Part shown: positions 25,751-35,547 of the stretch, piece after piece | How the letters are laid out: each line of letters opens with the position of its first letter | Numbering within the stretch: position 1 is the stretch's first letter | Assembly (NCBI RefSeq): GCF_022538185.1 | Contig: NZ_JAKYXC010000006.1 | Span: 232,778 to 296,777, forward strand | Direction of reading: 5' to 3' | DNA: 64,000 nt | Origin: Microbacterium sp. CFH 31415 | GTDB taxonomy: Bacteria; Actinomycetota; Actinomycetes; Actinomycetales; Microbacteriaceae | Position numbers and translations under genes: made by a program | The notes under the pieces: model-generated | Told to the model about the DNA's origin: nothing | Seen by the model: the letters and a program-made list of their open reading frames with translations, nothing else | Database searches by the model: none

Positions 25751-25822
25751 CGATCGACGCCATCGCGCAGTGGCTGGCAGGCTGAAGCAGGGCAGCGTGC
25801 GTCAGCACCATGAAGGAGCGAA

Positions 25823-27010
25823 GTGAACCAGGAGAGCGCCGAACTCATCCGGGCGAGCATGCGGGGGAATGTCGACGTCGAGGCAACCGCGACCGGCCTG
25901 AAGCCGGTGCGGTTGCCGCTGAGAGCGCGCGCTCAGTCCGACTCGGACTGGATGTGGTTCGCGGCGGAGAACGCGTCAGGCGTGCGCTGCGAGTTCCGGA
26001 CGGCGGCGACCTGGATCGAGCTCACGGTGGAGACGACCGGTCTGCGTCTGCCGTGGGTTCCCGTTCAGGAATGGTGGGCCGTATTCTCGGCGACGGTGGA
26101 CGGCCGGCCGGTCGGTGATGCGCGTGTCACGGGTGGATCGGAACTGCACCTGGGGTGGCCGGGCGGACCGCGACTCGTCCAGGGCGAGCCGGTCGTCGTG
26201 CGATTCGATCTGGGTGGGACGGGAGCTGAGGACCGCCGCATCGTCGTCTGGCTTCCTCAGACCGAGGCCGTCGAGATCCGCGACATACGGGCCGATGCAC
26301 TGCTTCGATCTGCCGAACGCCTGGACCAGCTGCGGTGGTGGCACCACGGCAGCTCCATCAGCCACTGCATCGAAGCGGCGACTCCCCTCGGCGTATGGCC
26401 CGTCGCGGCAGCCGACGAGCTGGATCTCGACGTGACCAACCTCGGCTTCGCCGCGAACGCTCACCTGGATCCCTTCACCGCGCGGGCGATGCGCGACTCC
26501 GGTGCCGACCTCCTCAGCCTGAAGATCGGCATCAACATCGTGGGTGGTGACACCATGAAGCGGCGGACGTTCGTCCCCGCCGTGCACGGGTTCCTCGACA
26601 CGATCCGCGAGGGCGCCCCGACGACGCCGATCCTGCTGGTCTCGCCGATTCTCTGCCCCATGCACGAGGACGCACCCGGCCCGACCGTCACCGACCCCGA
26701 GACGGGCGAGCGTCGCGGAACGCCCGTCGGCACGCCCGACCCGTTCAATCCGCCCCTCACGCTGCGCTCGGTGCGCGAGATCCTGCAAGACGTCGTCCGG
26801 ACGCGCGCGGTCGCCGACCGCGCGCTCTTCTACCTCGACGGTCTGGACCTCTTCGGTGCGGGCGACATCGCCGAGCTGCCTGATGGCCTTCACCCGAGCG
26901 CCGCCGGATATCTGATGATTGCGGAGCGCTTCGCCGCAGCTCCCGTCGTCGCCGAGTGGATGGCCGCGGCGGGGCCGGGCGCCGGGCTTCGACAGGACGC
27001 CGAGCAATGA
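25823..27010 (+). CDS. SGNH/GDSL-type hydrolase, likely carbohydrate esterase
   Basis: 395 residues with a GTG start and GAAGGAG upstream. Residues about 20-150 form an N-terminal beta-rich domain (FRTAATWIELTVETTGLRLPW). The SGNH hydrolase follows: HHGSSISHC with S178 as probable nucleophile, KIGIN (N238) and DGLHPSAAGY with D354 and H357. The two-domain layout resembles carbohydrate esterases that remove acetyl or acyl groups from plant sugars. No signal peptide is seen, so it probably acts in the cytoplasm on imported glycosides. It overlaps the GH43 gene (ATGA), suggesting they act on the same substituent-bearing sugar. Confidence 0.8.
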   Translation: MNQESAELIRASMRGNVDVEATATGLKPVRLPLRARAQSDSDWMWFAAENASGVRCEFRTAATWIELTVETTGLRLPWVPVQEWWAVFSATVDGRPVGDARVTGGSELHLGWPGGPRLVQGEPVVVRFDLGGTGAEDRRIVVWLPQTEAVEIRDIRADALLRSAERLDQLRWWHHGSSISHCIEAATPLGVWPVAAADELDLDVTNLGFAANAHLDPFTARAMRDSGADLLSLKIGINIVGGDTMKRRTFVPAVHGFLDTIREGAPTTPILLVSPILCPMHEDAPGPTVTDPETGERRGTPVGTPDPFNPPLTLRSVREILQDVVRTRAVADRALFYLDGLDLFGAGDIAELPDGLHPSAAGYLMIAERFAAAPVVAEWMAAAGPGAGLRQDAEQ

Positions 27011-28479
27011 CCGGCCAGAACACCTTCCGGAACCCGGTGCTCGGGGGCGACCGTCCTGATCCCGCCGTCATCCGGGTCGGCGATGAGTACTGGATGACGT
27101 ACTCGTCGTTCGAGTCGGCACCCGGCCTGCTGCTCTACCGATCTTCGGACCTCGTGAACTGGACCTACGCCGGATCAGCGCTCGCCGAACCGGTCGGCAG
27201 CACCTTCGCGGTCGACATCGCGGAGGTGGGCGGACGTTTCTTCATCTACATCCCGTTCATCCCCGCGCCGTGGTCGACCCTCACTGCTCCCGCGATCTTC
27301 GTGATCCACGCCGATTCGATGGAGGGTCCGTGGTCGGACCCGATCGACCTCGGCATCCGCGGCGCGATCGACCCGGGCCACGTCGTCGGCGAGGACGGCA
27401 AGCGGTACCTGTTCGTCAACGGCATCCGTCGCATCCAGCTCACCGACGACGGGCTGGCGACGGTCGGCGACCTCGAGCAGGTCTACGACGGGTGGCGCTA
27501 TCCCGACGAATGGATCACCGAGGCGTACGCGCTCGAGGGTCCGAAGCTCTTCTGGCGCGACGGATGGCTCTATCTCGTGAGCGCGGTCGGAGGCACCGGC
27601 GGTCCGCCGACGGGTCACATGGTGATCGTCGCGCGATCCCGGTCAGTGGACGGTCCGTGGGAGAACAGCCCGCACAACCCGGTGACGCGGACGAAGGATG
27701 CTGCCGAGAAGTGGTGGTCGCGCGGACACGCGACGATCCTCGCCGGACCCGCGGGCGACGGATGGTGGATGCTGTCCCACGGCTACGAGAACGGCTACCG
27801 CACGCTCGGACGGCAGATCCTCCTCGAGCCGGTGACCTGGTCCGATGACGGATGGCCTGTGGGCGCGACGGACATCAGTGAGCTCGCAGCCCCCGCGGGG
27901 GCGGCGCCCCAGCGGACCGCTGCCGGGTTCCACGACGACTTCCAGACCCTCCGGCTGGGGGAGCGCTGGACCTTTCACGCGCCGTCGCCCGGCGAGCTCG
28001 GTCGGGTCCGCGCCGCTGGTGACGGTCTTGTGCTCGCGGGCAAGGGCGCGTCCGTGGGCGATACATCGCCGCTCACGGTCGTCGTCGATCAGCACGCCTA
28101 CGAGATCGAGGTCGACGTCGAACTCACCGACGGCGGCACGGAGGCAGGTCTTCTCCTCTACTTCAACGACCGGCTGTTCTGCGGCATGGGCGTCGACGGC
28201 GAACGGATGCTGAGCTACATGGGCGGACATGTCTCGCACTGGCGTGAACCGGCGCCCGTCACCCGCCGGCTGCAGCTCCGGCTGCAGAACGATCGCCACA
28301 TCGTCACCGGGTGGTATCGCGCGCCAGGCGGTGAGTGGACGCGGCACCAGATCCGGTACGAGACCTCGGGTTACCACGCCAACACGATGGGCGACCTGCT
28401 GAGTCTGCGCCCCGCCCTCTTCGCGGTCGGCACGGGCTCTGCGCGGTTCCGGGGCTTCCGGTACCGCCCGCTCAGCTGA
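27007..28479 (+). CDS. glycoside hydrolase family 43 (xylosidase/arabinofuranosidase type)
   Basis: 490 residues from ATG 27007, overlapping the esterase stop. Five-bladed propeller with the GH43 catalytic residues in place: D18 (DRPDPAVI, general base), D122 (AIDPGHV, pKa modulator) and E177 (ALEGPK, general acid). Residues about 310-490 form a beta-sandwich like the GH43 C2 domain (HDDFQTLRLGERWTF). It releases xylose or arabinose from glycosides or oligosaccharides. No signal peptide, so an intracellular role after import is likely. Its 3' end overlaps the convergent GH3 gene by 8 bp. Confidence 0.9.
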   Translation: MTGQNTFRNPVLGGDRPDPAVIRVGDEYWMTYSSFESAPGLLLYRSSDLVNWTYAGSALAEPVGSTFAVDIAEVGGRFFIYIPFIPAPWSTLTAPAIFVIHADSMEGPWSDPIDLGIRGAIDPGHVVGEDGKRYLFVNGIRRIQLTDDGLATVGDLEQVYDGWRYPDEWITEAYALEGPKLFWRDGWLYLVSAVGGTGGPPTGHMVIVARSRSVDGPWENSPHNPVTRTKDAAEKWWSRGHATILAGPAGDGWWMLSHGYENGYRTLGRQILLEPVTWSDDGWPVGATDISELAAPAGAAPQRTAAGFHDDFQTLRLGERWTFHAPSPGELGRVRAAGDGLVLAGKGASVGDTSPLTVVVDQHAYEIEVDVELTDGGTEAGLLLYFNDRLFCGMGVDGERMLSYMGGHVSHWREPAPVTRRLQLRLQNDRHIVTGWYRAPGGEWTRHQIRYETSGYHANTMGDLLSLRPALFAVGTGSARFRGFRYRPLS

Positions 28480-30637
28480 CGAGAAGTTCGACCGACTGCA
28501 TCGATGCGAGCGTCGATCCGACGTGCAGGCGGAAGACGCCCGGTTCGACGACGAAACGGGGTTGCGCGGCATCCGTCATCCAGAATCCCAGCTGGTCCCG
28601 CCCGATCTCGAACGTGAATGACGCAGTCTCCCCTGGAGTGAGGGTGCGGCGCTCGAAGGCGACGAGCCGGCGCACGGGCGGGGCGACGCTGGCGACCACG
28701 TCTTCGACGTAGACCTGCACCACGTCGTCGCCGGACCGGGCCGACGTATTCGTGACGTCGAGAGACACGGTCACGGCGGCTCCGGCATCCAAGGCGGAGC
28801 ACTCTACGTGCTCGCGGGAGACCGTGGGCGAGCCACACGCGAACGTGGCGTAGCTCGAACCGTGGCCGAAGGAGAACTGCGGCCCGAGCTCGAGGTCAAG
28901 GTACTTCGACGTGAACTTGTCCTGCAGGTTGTCGGGTCCGTGAAGACCGACATCGGTCTCGTCGGCGCTGAGGGTTCCCCCCGTCGTGGCAGGGCGGCCG
29001 GTGTTCTCGTGGGCGTAGTGGATGGGGATCTGCCCGACGGACCGCGGCCACGACATCGGCAGGCGACCGGCCGGATCCTCGTCGCCGAGGAGCACGTCGA
29101 CGATCGCAGCAGGGGCCTCGGTTCCTCCGTGCCACGCGGCGACGACCGTAGGGGCGTGCTCGATCCAGTCCGCCACGACCAACGGACGGCCCGACTCGAG
29201 CACGACGACGAACGGAGTCCCGGTGCCGGCAACGGCGCGGATGAGGTCCTCCTGGCGCCCGGGAAGGCGCAGGTCGCTGCGTGAGGCGGCTTCACCCGAC
29301 AGTGCGCTCGGCTCTCCGGCGCAGATCACGACCACGTCGGCGGAGTGGGCGGCCGCGACGACGGCGGGAATCCCGGACCCGTCTTCGTCGAGGAATCCCA
29401 CCCCGGGGAGGATCTCGAGGACTGCGTCGGGCAGGCGATCGCGGAGTCGGTCGGCGATCGTTCCGGCGCGCGCTCCGAAGTACTGCGTCCACGCGCCGAG
29501 ATGGTCCGTCGAGTCTGCGTAGGGGCCGGTGACCACGACGCGCCGGGGCGAGCCGAGAGGAAGCGTCCCGTCGTTGCGGAGCAGCACACACGCACGTGCG
29601 GCCGCGCGGCGCACGAGTCGGCGGCTGCGCGCTGACGGCTCGGTGATCTCCGCATCCTCGTCGACGTACGGGTCGTCGAACAGGCCGAGCCGCTCCTTGA
29701 GTGCGAGCACGCGCGCGACGGCGTCGTCCAGCCGGCGACCGTCGATGCGGGTCAGTGCCTCGTCCGTGAGGTCGGCGGGTGCCCCGCCCATCTCGACGTC
29801 GAGTCCCGCCTCGAACGCGAGCACGACGGCGGCCGCCTCGTCGCCGGCCACCCGATGCGCGACGAGGTTGCGCACGCCCTCGGCGTCGCCGACGACCACC
29901 CCGTCGAAGCCCCACTCGTCCTTCAGCACTCCTGTCAGCAGGCGCCGATTGGCGTGCATCGGCACGCCTGCCACGGTGTTGAACGCCGCCATGACGCCGG
30001 CAGCACCCTCCTCCACCGCGGCGCGGAAGGGCTCGAGGTGCACGTTGCGCAGCTGGTGGTCCGAGGCATCCACACCGTTGTAGTCTCGTCCGCCCTCGGG
30101 CGCGCCATACGCGACGAAGTGCTTGGCGGTCGCAGCAAGGGAAGTGCGCGACGTGAGGTCGCCCCCCTGGTAGCCCCGCACCATCGCGCGCACCATCGTG
30201 CTCGTCAGGTGCACGTCCTCGCCGAAGCCCTCCACGACCCGGCCCCATCGAGGATCCCGCGAGATGTCCGCCATGGGCGAGAAGGTCCAGGTGACCCCGC
30301 CCGATCGCGCCTCGGCCGCAGCGAGCGCGGCCAGCTCCGTTACGAGAGCAGGATCGAACCCGGCAGCCTGTGCGAGCGGGACCGGCGCGATCGTCCGCTG
30401 CCCGTGGATCACGTCGAGCCCGACGAGGACCGGGATGCCGAGCCGGGACTCCTCGACGGCGACGCGCTGCAGCGAGTTCGTGGCCGCAGCCGACGGCGGC
30501 CAGAACACTGACCCGAGGCCGGCGCGCACGAGCTCGGCGGCGTCTTCGAGCTTCGGCCGGAAGACGATCTGCAGCTGACCGAGCTTCTCGCGCAGCGTCA
30601 TGCGGTCGATCAGTTCACGGATGCGGTCCATCGACAT
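28472..30637 (-). CDS. glycoside hydrolase family 3 beta-glucosidase/xylosidase
   Basis: 721 residues from ATG 30637 (GAGGAGGAACCCG upstream). Three-domain GH3: a TIM barrel with DISRDPRWGRVVEGFGED, KHFVAYG and the nucleophile D251 in VVVGDAEGV; an alpha/beta sandwich from about 340; and a C-terminal fibronectin III-like domain (VSLDVTNTSARSGDDVVQVYVED). The nucleophile context is GDAEG rather than the common SDW, which may affect specificity. No signal peptide. It follows the solute-binding protein gene after a strong hairpin, so it probably hydrolyses the imported glycoside. Confidence 0.92.
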   Translation of the reverse strand: MSMDRIRELIDRMTLREKLGQLQIVFRPKLEDAAELVRAGLGSVFWPPSAAATNSLQRVAVEESRLGIPVLVGLDVIHGQRTIAPVPLAQAAGFDPALVTELAALAAAEARSGGVTWTFSPMADISRDPRWGRVVEGFGEDVHLTSTMVRAMVRGYQGGDLTSRTSLAATAKHFVAYGAPEGGRDYNGVDASDHQLRNVHLEPFRAAVEEGAAGVMAAFNTVAGVPMHANRRLLTGVLKDEWGFDGVVVGDAEGVRNLVAHRVAGDEAAAVVLAFEAGLDVEMGGAPADLTDEALTRIDGRRLDDAVARVLALKERLGLFDDPYVDEDAEITEPSARSRRLVRRAAARACVLLRNDGTLPLGSPRRVVVTGPYADSTDHLGAWTQYFGARAGTIADRLRDRLPDAVLEILPGVGFLDEDGSGIPAVVAAAHSADVVVICAGEPSALSGEAASRSDLRLPGRQEDLIRAVAGTGTPFVVVLESGRPLVVADWIEHAPTVVAAWHGGTEAPAAIVDVLLGDEDPAGRLPMSWPRSVGQIPIHYAHENTGRPATTGGTLSADETDVGLHGPDNLQDKFTSKYLDLELGPQFSFGHGSSYATFACGSPTVSREHVECSALDAGAAVTVSLDVTNTSARSGDDVVQVYVEDVVASVAPPVRRLVAFERRTLTPGETASFTFEIGRDQLGFWMTDAAQPRFVVEPGVFRLHVGSTLASMQSVELLVS

Positions 30638-30674
30638 CGGGTTCCTCCTCGGCGATCATCGGGGTGAAACGGCA

Positions 30675-30708
30675 GGTGCCGCCCGGGACCGAAATCCCGG
30701 GCGGCACC
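30675..30708 (-). terminator. strong intercistronic hairpin after the solute-binding protein gene
   Basis: A perfect 14-bp stem (GGTGCCGCCCGGGA and its complement) with a 6-base loop lies 20 bp beyond the binding-protein stop and 38 bp before GH3. There is no strong U-tract on the minus strand, so it may be a partial terminator or an mRNA-stabilising element that keeps binding-protein mRNA more abundant, as is common for ABC operons. Confidence 0.7.
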
Positions 30709-30727
30709 GCCGTGCGCTGTCAGCCGA

Positions 30728-32029
30728 TCAGCTGTCCCACGCCGCGTCCATGTCCTCGAGGACCTGGTCGACCGTCTTCTGACCGGTCAGCAGACCCTGG
30801 ACGCCGGTGCCGAGCGCGTCATAGACGGCGGGGTTCGGCCAGGTGGCGTTCGGGAGTCCGGCGTAGGAGCCGCTGGCGAGCAGGTCGCCGATGGGCTCGT
30901 ACTGCGGAAGCAGGGTGGCCGGGTCGATGCCCGTGATCGGAACGCTTCCGGAGAGCTCGGCGTACGCCTGTGCGTTCTCGGGCTGGGCGACCCAGTCGAG
31001 GAAGGCCTGTGCCGACGCCTTGACGTCGTCGTCGGACGAGGCGTTGATGCCCCACGCGTAGTTCGCGCCGGTGACCGTGAAGGGCTCCTGGCCATCGGCC
31101 GGCGGGAACGCCTGCACGTTGAGCTCCGCACCGGTGGCTCCGCTGATCGAGGCGGCGGCGCTGCCCGGGACTGCGGCCGTCAGCGACGTGCCGCCGCCGA
31201 GCCCCTGCGTGATGTTGTCGAAGGTGCCGCCGGCGGCGCCGTCCTGGAAGCAGCCCGAGTCGTTCATCTCGACGATGTCCTCGAGCACATCGCGCCAGCC
31301 GCTGTCCGCGAAGGTGACGTCACCTGCGGCGCGCTGCTCGTTCCAGTCGGGGTCGGCTGCGTAGACGCGGGTCGCCGAGACGAGCATCGAGAACAGGCCC
31401 GTGTTGAACGGGATGCCGCCGGCGAGGACCGTGAATGTCTTGCCGCCGTCGCGGGCGGTCGTGCACGCGTCGAGCAGCTCCTCGTAGGTCGCCGGGTACT
31501 CCGAGACGCCGGCCTCGTCGGCAGCGGTGACGTTGTAGACCATTCCGACCGGCGTCAGCGCCGTCGGCTGGGCGTACGTGTCGCCGTCGATCTGGAACTC
31601 GGCCTCGGCTCCTGCGGGGATGATGCCGGCGGATGTCTCGTCCAGAGGCTCCAGGAAGTCCGCTTCGGCGAGGGTGATCACCGAGATCGGCTGACCAGTG
31701 CCGGGCGCGAGGATCATCACGTCGGCGGCATTGCCCGCCTGCAGCTGCGTGGTGACCTGGTTGTTGTACGCGTCGGAGGGGTAGGGGATGACCTCGACTT
31801 CGACGCCCGTCTCGTCCGTATACTGCTGGATGATCTGTGCGTAGAAGTCGTCCTGGTCGTTCGCCTGAGCGACCATGACGCTGAAGGGGGCGGTAGCGTC
31901 GCCGCCGTCATCTCCGCTGTTGTCGCCGCCGTTGTCGCCGCCGCCGGAGCAGCCGGCGAGGATGAGGACTCCCGTGAGCGGCGCCGCCAGGAGCGTCCAC
32001 CGGAGCCGGGAAGCTGTGTGCTGTGGCAT
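30728..32029 (-). CDS. sugar ABC transporter, substrate-binding lipoprotein
   Basis: 433 residues from ATG 32029 (GAAAGGG upstream); the open frame continues far upstream but only this start gives a signal peptide. Lipoprotein signal: RLRWTLLAAPLTGVLILAGC with the lipobox cysteine C27, then a Gly/Asp-rich linker. The rest is a family 1 extracellular solute-binding protein (FSVMVAQANDQDDFYAQIIQQYTDETGVEVEVIPYP, with Trp-rich C-terminus). It captures an oligosaccharide or glycoside for the permeases at 35548-37348. It lies between GH106 and GH3 on the minus strand; its promoter shares a module with that of the permease genes. Confidence 0.92.
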   Translation of the reverse strand: MPQHTASRLRWTLLAAPLTGVLILAGCSGGGDNGGDNSGDDGGDATAPFSVMVAQANDQDDFYAQIIQQYTDETGVEVEVIPYPSDAYNNQVTTQLQAGNAADVMILAPGTGQPISVITLAEADFLEPLDETSAGIIPAGAEAEFQIDGDTYAQPTALTPVGMVYNVTAADEAGVSEYPATYEELLDACTTARDGGKTFTVLAGGIPFNTGLFSMLVSATRVYAADPDWNEQRAAGDVTFADSGWRDVLEDIVEMNDSGCFQDGAAGGTFDNITQGLGGGTSLTAAVPGSAAASISGATGAELNVQAFPPADGQEPFTVTGANYAWGINASSDDDVKASAQAFLDWVAQPENAQAYAELSGSVPITGIDPATLLPQYEPIGDLLASGSYAGLPNATWPNPAVYDALGTGVQGLLTGQKTVDQVLEDMDAAWDS

Positions 32030-32095
32030 TTCGACCCTTTCGTGACTTCGTTGTCGCCAGCGTCGGGTTGCTGGCTCGGCCGCTGGCCGCGCAAT

Positions 32096-32131
32096 CACTC
32101 TGACACACATTCGCCGGTTTCTGACATTAGT
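32096..32131 (-). promoter_or_regulatory. promoter module of the binding-protein gene, shared with the permease genes
   Basis: Read on the minus strand: ACTAATGT, ten bases, then CGAATGTGTGTCAGAGTG. The same layout, with the same ten-base gap and 22 of 26 positions identical, lies upstream of the permease gene (35467-35502). TAATGT could be the -10 hexamer and the downstream block an operator. The start codon lies about 67 bases further on. Confidence 0.5.
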
Positions 32132-32178
32132 ATCGTTTATGTGGTGCAATAGCCCCAGTGATTCGCGTATTCGGCCGA

Positions 32179-35100
32179 TCACACCGGGTTTTCGCGAAGC
32201 AGGACCACAGGCCCCGCGAGTCCTGCCGGCAGTGGTTCCGCGAACGGCTCGAACACCGTCGTCATCGGGGGGAAGATCTGCCCCGTCGGTCGGTCGGCCC
32301 CCGCGATCAGTCGATTGCGCCAGGGCGTCGCCACCTCGACCTGGATCACGTTCGCACCCTCGCGCAGCGCGGAAGTGACATCCACGCGGAAGGGCGCCGT
32401 CCACGCGACCCCGCAGTCGACGCCGTTGACGACGACGCGCGCGACATCGTGCACCCGCCCGAGGTCGACCCACACCCGCGCGTCGTCGAGAGGGAGACTC
32501 TGCTCGAATCGCGACCGGTAGATCGCCGTACCTGAGAACCCGCGCGCCTCGTCGTCCAGCTCCGTCCATAGTGCCGGTCGCGGCAGCGCGATCTCGTCCC
32601 GACCGGGCAGGCTCAGCGCCCACTGGTCGCCGCGGAGCGGAACGACGCGGCACGCTGCCAGTCCGTCGCTCGCGGGCTCTTCCTGGGCTGCCCACCCGGC
32701 CGGCACCACGAACACGGATCCGAATGGCGGCAGAACGAGCTCGACCACCGTCCGCCCGTCCTGGGTGAGTTCGCCGGACAGCGGCGTCGCCCGCAGCTCG
32801 ATGGGATCCCACGCACTGAGGGCCCCGACGCGCTGCGGCACCGAGAAACGGACCCGCGCATCCTCGTGCGAGGGGTTGGCCAGAAACGTGACCCGCTGAC
32901 CGTCGACGATGCGGGCGATGGTGCGGACGGGCGCCCCTGTGAGCTCGAAGTCCGACCGCAGTCCGAGGGAAGCGAACGCCCCCGCCAGGTCCGACGTCGA
33001 GATGACGTGCCCGGGCTGGCGGGCACCGGCCCAGATGGCGTCCCGGAGGCGTCGGAAGGCGACCTCGTCATCAGCGAGCGATGGCGTCGACTGCGGGGGC
33101 AGCCCCACGACCGTCGCCCCCGCGTCGGCGAGCCGCTCGAGGTGGCGCAGCGCCGAAACGGTGAGGCGGCGGCTCGACCCGCCGAGGACGAGCAGTCGGT
33201 ACCGGGCGCCCGCAGATCGCAGGGTGCCGTCCACGTCGACGCGCAGGAGCGCCAGCCCCTCGGCATCCACATAGTCGAAGTCGAATCCGTCCGGCACGGT
33301 CGTATCGAACTCGTCTCCGAACAGGGCGGTGACCGGAGCCTCCTCGCCGACGAAGACTGCCACGTCGACCGCGGGCTCGCCGGCGGAGAGCACCGCGGAG
33401 CAGCGGGCCAGGTAGTCGATCCACGGTCCCGCCATGCCGGCCCACGTCTCCGTCGCCGTGAACGCCTGACCCAGGAACGGCGCCAGGGCCACGCCAGGCG
33501 GCGGCGCCGCGAGCGGCTGATGCGGCGAGGTGTGGATGCAGAAGCGCGTCACGCCGAGGGCCAGCTGCAGGTCGGCGACGTGCTTGAGAGTGCGGGGCGA
33601 CGACGCCCACGGCCGGTCGAAACTGGTGAACGCCTCGGAGCCCGTCCACCTCTTTCCGTGCACATGAGCGACGGATGCCGCACCCTTGAGGTCTGCGACG
33701 TACGTCGGCCGCGGCCCCGCCTCCGGATCGAACGTCCACATGGCACCCATCGGCACATCCGCGTGCGACCGCATCGCGAGGTCGTCCCCGAGCTGCGGGC
33801 GACGGTCCTCGAGGGCCTCTGCGTAGTAGCGCATGCCGCGACGGTGGGCCTCGGCGGCGAGAGTGGCGTAGTACTCGCCGGAGAGCAGTTCGGCGAGGGT
33901 GCGTCGGTAGTCGTACAGGAACCGGTCCGAACAGTCCCCGTCGTCCACGAGGTAGCCGGCGAGCGTCGGCAGCCAGGGCGTGGGGTCGTAGCCGCGCCGG
34001 TTCTGGAACCTCTCCGTGATGCGGTCGGTCCAGTTCTGGCTGCCGGCCTCGATGCTGTCGCTGAGCAGCGCGTCGAAGCCTTCCGCCTCGAACCGCGTCA
34101 GATGGCGCTGCAGGAACATCTCGACCCGGGCGCCGTCCAGCTTGTCGACTTCGAGGCCGGTCGCGTCCACGAGTGCGGGGCCGTTGGTCTGGCCGGTCAG
34201 GGACGCTCCCAGCCGCAGGACGCGCCACCGTCCCGGGGGAGCGTCCCAGTCCAGGCGTCCGTCTCTCACGAGCGCCGTGAGATCGTGCACATCCGATGCT
34301 CTGACCGCGGCGGCATCCGCTCGTGCGTCCGTGTCGACGGCGTAGTAGTCCCGCACGACGCCGAAGCCGGCCTTCGTCTCGGCGTGGTGGATGCGGCCGC
34401 CCTCGCGGAGTGCGAACTCGGAGACGAGGAAGGCGTCGCTGCGGCGCAGAACCGGCGGCATGCGCACGCCGTCGGCGACGGGCGGGAGAGCCTCGGCAGC
34501 ACTCGCCCCCGACAGGATCAGCCGGAACCGGCGTGCGGTGACGGGCGCGAACGCGACAGTGCGCGCGGGAACGGAAGTGGCTTCGAGGTGCGCGATGGTC
34601 CGAAAGCCGGTGGCGTCGTCGTCGGCCTCGAGCACGGCATCGGGCGGTGGCGCCGCACCGAAGCCGCGCGGACCCGGGAGCCCCACCGTCACGGCGCGGA
34701 CAGTCACAGGCTCGTCGAACTGGAGTTCGAGCCACGCCGACGACCACCGGTCGGGATCCCGCGGCAGCTCGAGCGCGGCCTCGAAAGAGCCGTCCGTGAG
34801 GCAGGCGACGTCGGCCAGTGGAGCCGAGCCGCCGACGCGGTCGGGTCGGAGCACGTCGTGGGCGTCGTCCGCGGGGAAGCCGACGACGCGCCAGTCCGTA
34901 GCCCACGGCTCCCGCGGAGCGGCGCCCCAGCGGCGGGCGTCCTGGAAGAGGCCGGCAGCATCCGGAAGCGGGGGCAGCGTCACGGTGCGCCTGCCGCCTC
35001 CCTCGACGATCGCCTCCGACCACACGATCTTCTTCATCGCATCGCGCGGCTCCACCCATGGGCCTCCGGCGGCACTCCAGCCCGCCGAGGTGGCGACCGC

Positions 35101-35400
35101 CAGCTCGAGGCCGAGGTCGGAAGCCGTGCGCATGGCGGTCTGGATCGCCTCGCTCCATGCCGCAGATCCCGGACGTACGGGCTCTGGCACGACGAGTGGA
35201 ACGCCCATGCCGCCGTCGAACAGCTGAACGCCCCGCACCCCGACGGAGTGGAGCCAGGTGAGGTCGCGGACGATGCCCTCAGGATCGACGTTCCCGTCCA
35301 TCCAGTGCCACCACGCCCGAGGTCGCGCGTCGTCCGGCGGGCGGAGGAACCTGTTCCAGAGCGCCGCCGGGGTCGGCTTCGAGGGGAGGATCTCCGGCAT
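32179..35400 (-). CDS. glycoside hydrolase family 106-like alpha-L-rhamnosidase
   Basis: 1073 residues. The N-terminal PRAWWHWMDGNVDPEGIVRDLTWLHSVGVRGVQLFDGGMGVP and AVATSAGWSAAGGPWVEPRDAMKKIVWSE are characteristic of GH106-type proteins. The central part carries LLSDSIEAGSQNWTDRITERFQNRRGYDPTPWLPTLAGY and WTGSEAFTSF, and C-terminal beta-sandwich domains follow. GH106 removes terminal alpha-L-rhamnose, a usual decoration of flavonoid glycosides (rutin, naringin). No signal peptide, so a cytoplasmic enzyme is likely. Divergent from the ABC permease genes. Rhamnosidase activity is inferred from family. Confidence 0.82.
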   Translation of the reverse strand: MPEILPSKPTPAALWNRFLRPPDDARPRAWWHWMDGNVDPEGIVRDLTWLHSVGVRGVQLFDGGMGVPLVVPEPVRPGSAAWSEAIQTAMRTASDLGLELAVATSAGWSAAGGPWVEPRDAMKKIVWSEAIVEGGGRRTVTLPPLPDAAGLFQDARRWGAAPREPWATDWRVVGFPADDAHDVLRPDRVGGSAPLADVACLTDGSFEAALELPRDPDRWSSAWLELQFDEPVTVRAVTVGLPGPRGFGAAPPPDAVLEADDDATGFRTIAHLEATSVPARTVAFAPVTARRFRLILSGASAAEALPPVADGVRMPPVLRRSDAFLVSEFALREGGRIHHAETKAGFGVVRDYYAVDTDARADAAAVRASDVHDLTALVRDGRLDWDAPPGRWRVLRLGASLTGQTNGPALVDATGLEVDKLDGARVEMFLQRHLTRFEAEGFDALLSDSIEAGSQNWTDRITERFQNRRGYDPTPWLPTLAGYLVDDGDCSDRFLYDYRRTLAELLSGEYYATLAAEAHRRGMRYYAEALEDRRPQLGDDLAMRSHADVPMGAMWTFDPEAGPRPTYVADLKGAASVAHVHGKRWTGSEAFTSFDRPWASSPRTLKHVADLQLALGVTRFCIHTSPHQPLAAPPPGVALAPFLGQAFTATETWAGMAGPWIDYLARCSAVLSAGEPAVDVAVFVGEEAPVTALFGDEFDTTVPDGFDFDYVDAEGLALLRVDVDGTLRSAGARYRLLVLGGSSRRLTVSALRHLERLADAGATVVGLPPQSTPSLADDEVAFRRLRDAIWAGARQPGHVISTSDLAGAFASLGLRSDFELTGAPVRTIARIVDGQRVTFLANPSHEDARVRFSVPQRVGALSAWDPIELRATPLSGELTQDGRTVVELVLPPFGSVFVVPAGWAAQEEPASDGLAACRVVPLRGDQWALSLPGRDEIALPRPALWTELDDEARGFSGTAIYRSRFEQSLPLDDARVWVDLGRVHDVARVVVNGVDCGVAWTAPFRVDVTSALREGANVIQVEVATPWRNRLIAGADRPTGQIFPPMTTVFEPFAEPLPAGLAGPVVLLRENPV

Positions 35401-35466
35401 GCTCTCATCCTCTCCGCCGCACGGCCCTCGACGTGGACCGCGCCACTTATATCCGATATCGCTAGG

Positions 35467-35502
35467 ACTAATGTGTGCTTTCGACGCAAGTGTGTGAAAG
35501 TG
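35467..35502 (+). promoter_or_regulatory. promoter module of the sugar permease genes
   Basis: ACTAATGT, ten bases, CGCAAGTGTGTGAAAGTG: the same arrangement as upstream of the binding-protein gene. TAATGT (35469-35474) is a possible -10, about 74 bp before the start codon. A short inverted repeat ATATC-C-GATAT (35449-35459) lies just upstream, and the divergent GH106 promoter must lie in the same 147-bp region. Confidence 0.5.
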
Positions 35503-35547
35503 GCATCAGCGCCACTGACGGCGTGTGACGACGAGGTCAGAGAGCAG

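Noticed and set aside
32866..35547. A very long open frame (2.7 kb) upstream of the first sugar permease
   Set aside because: It is antisense to the GH106 gene, of Arg/Gly-rich composition without family motifs; only the part from 35548 encodes the permease.
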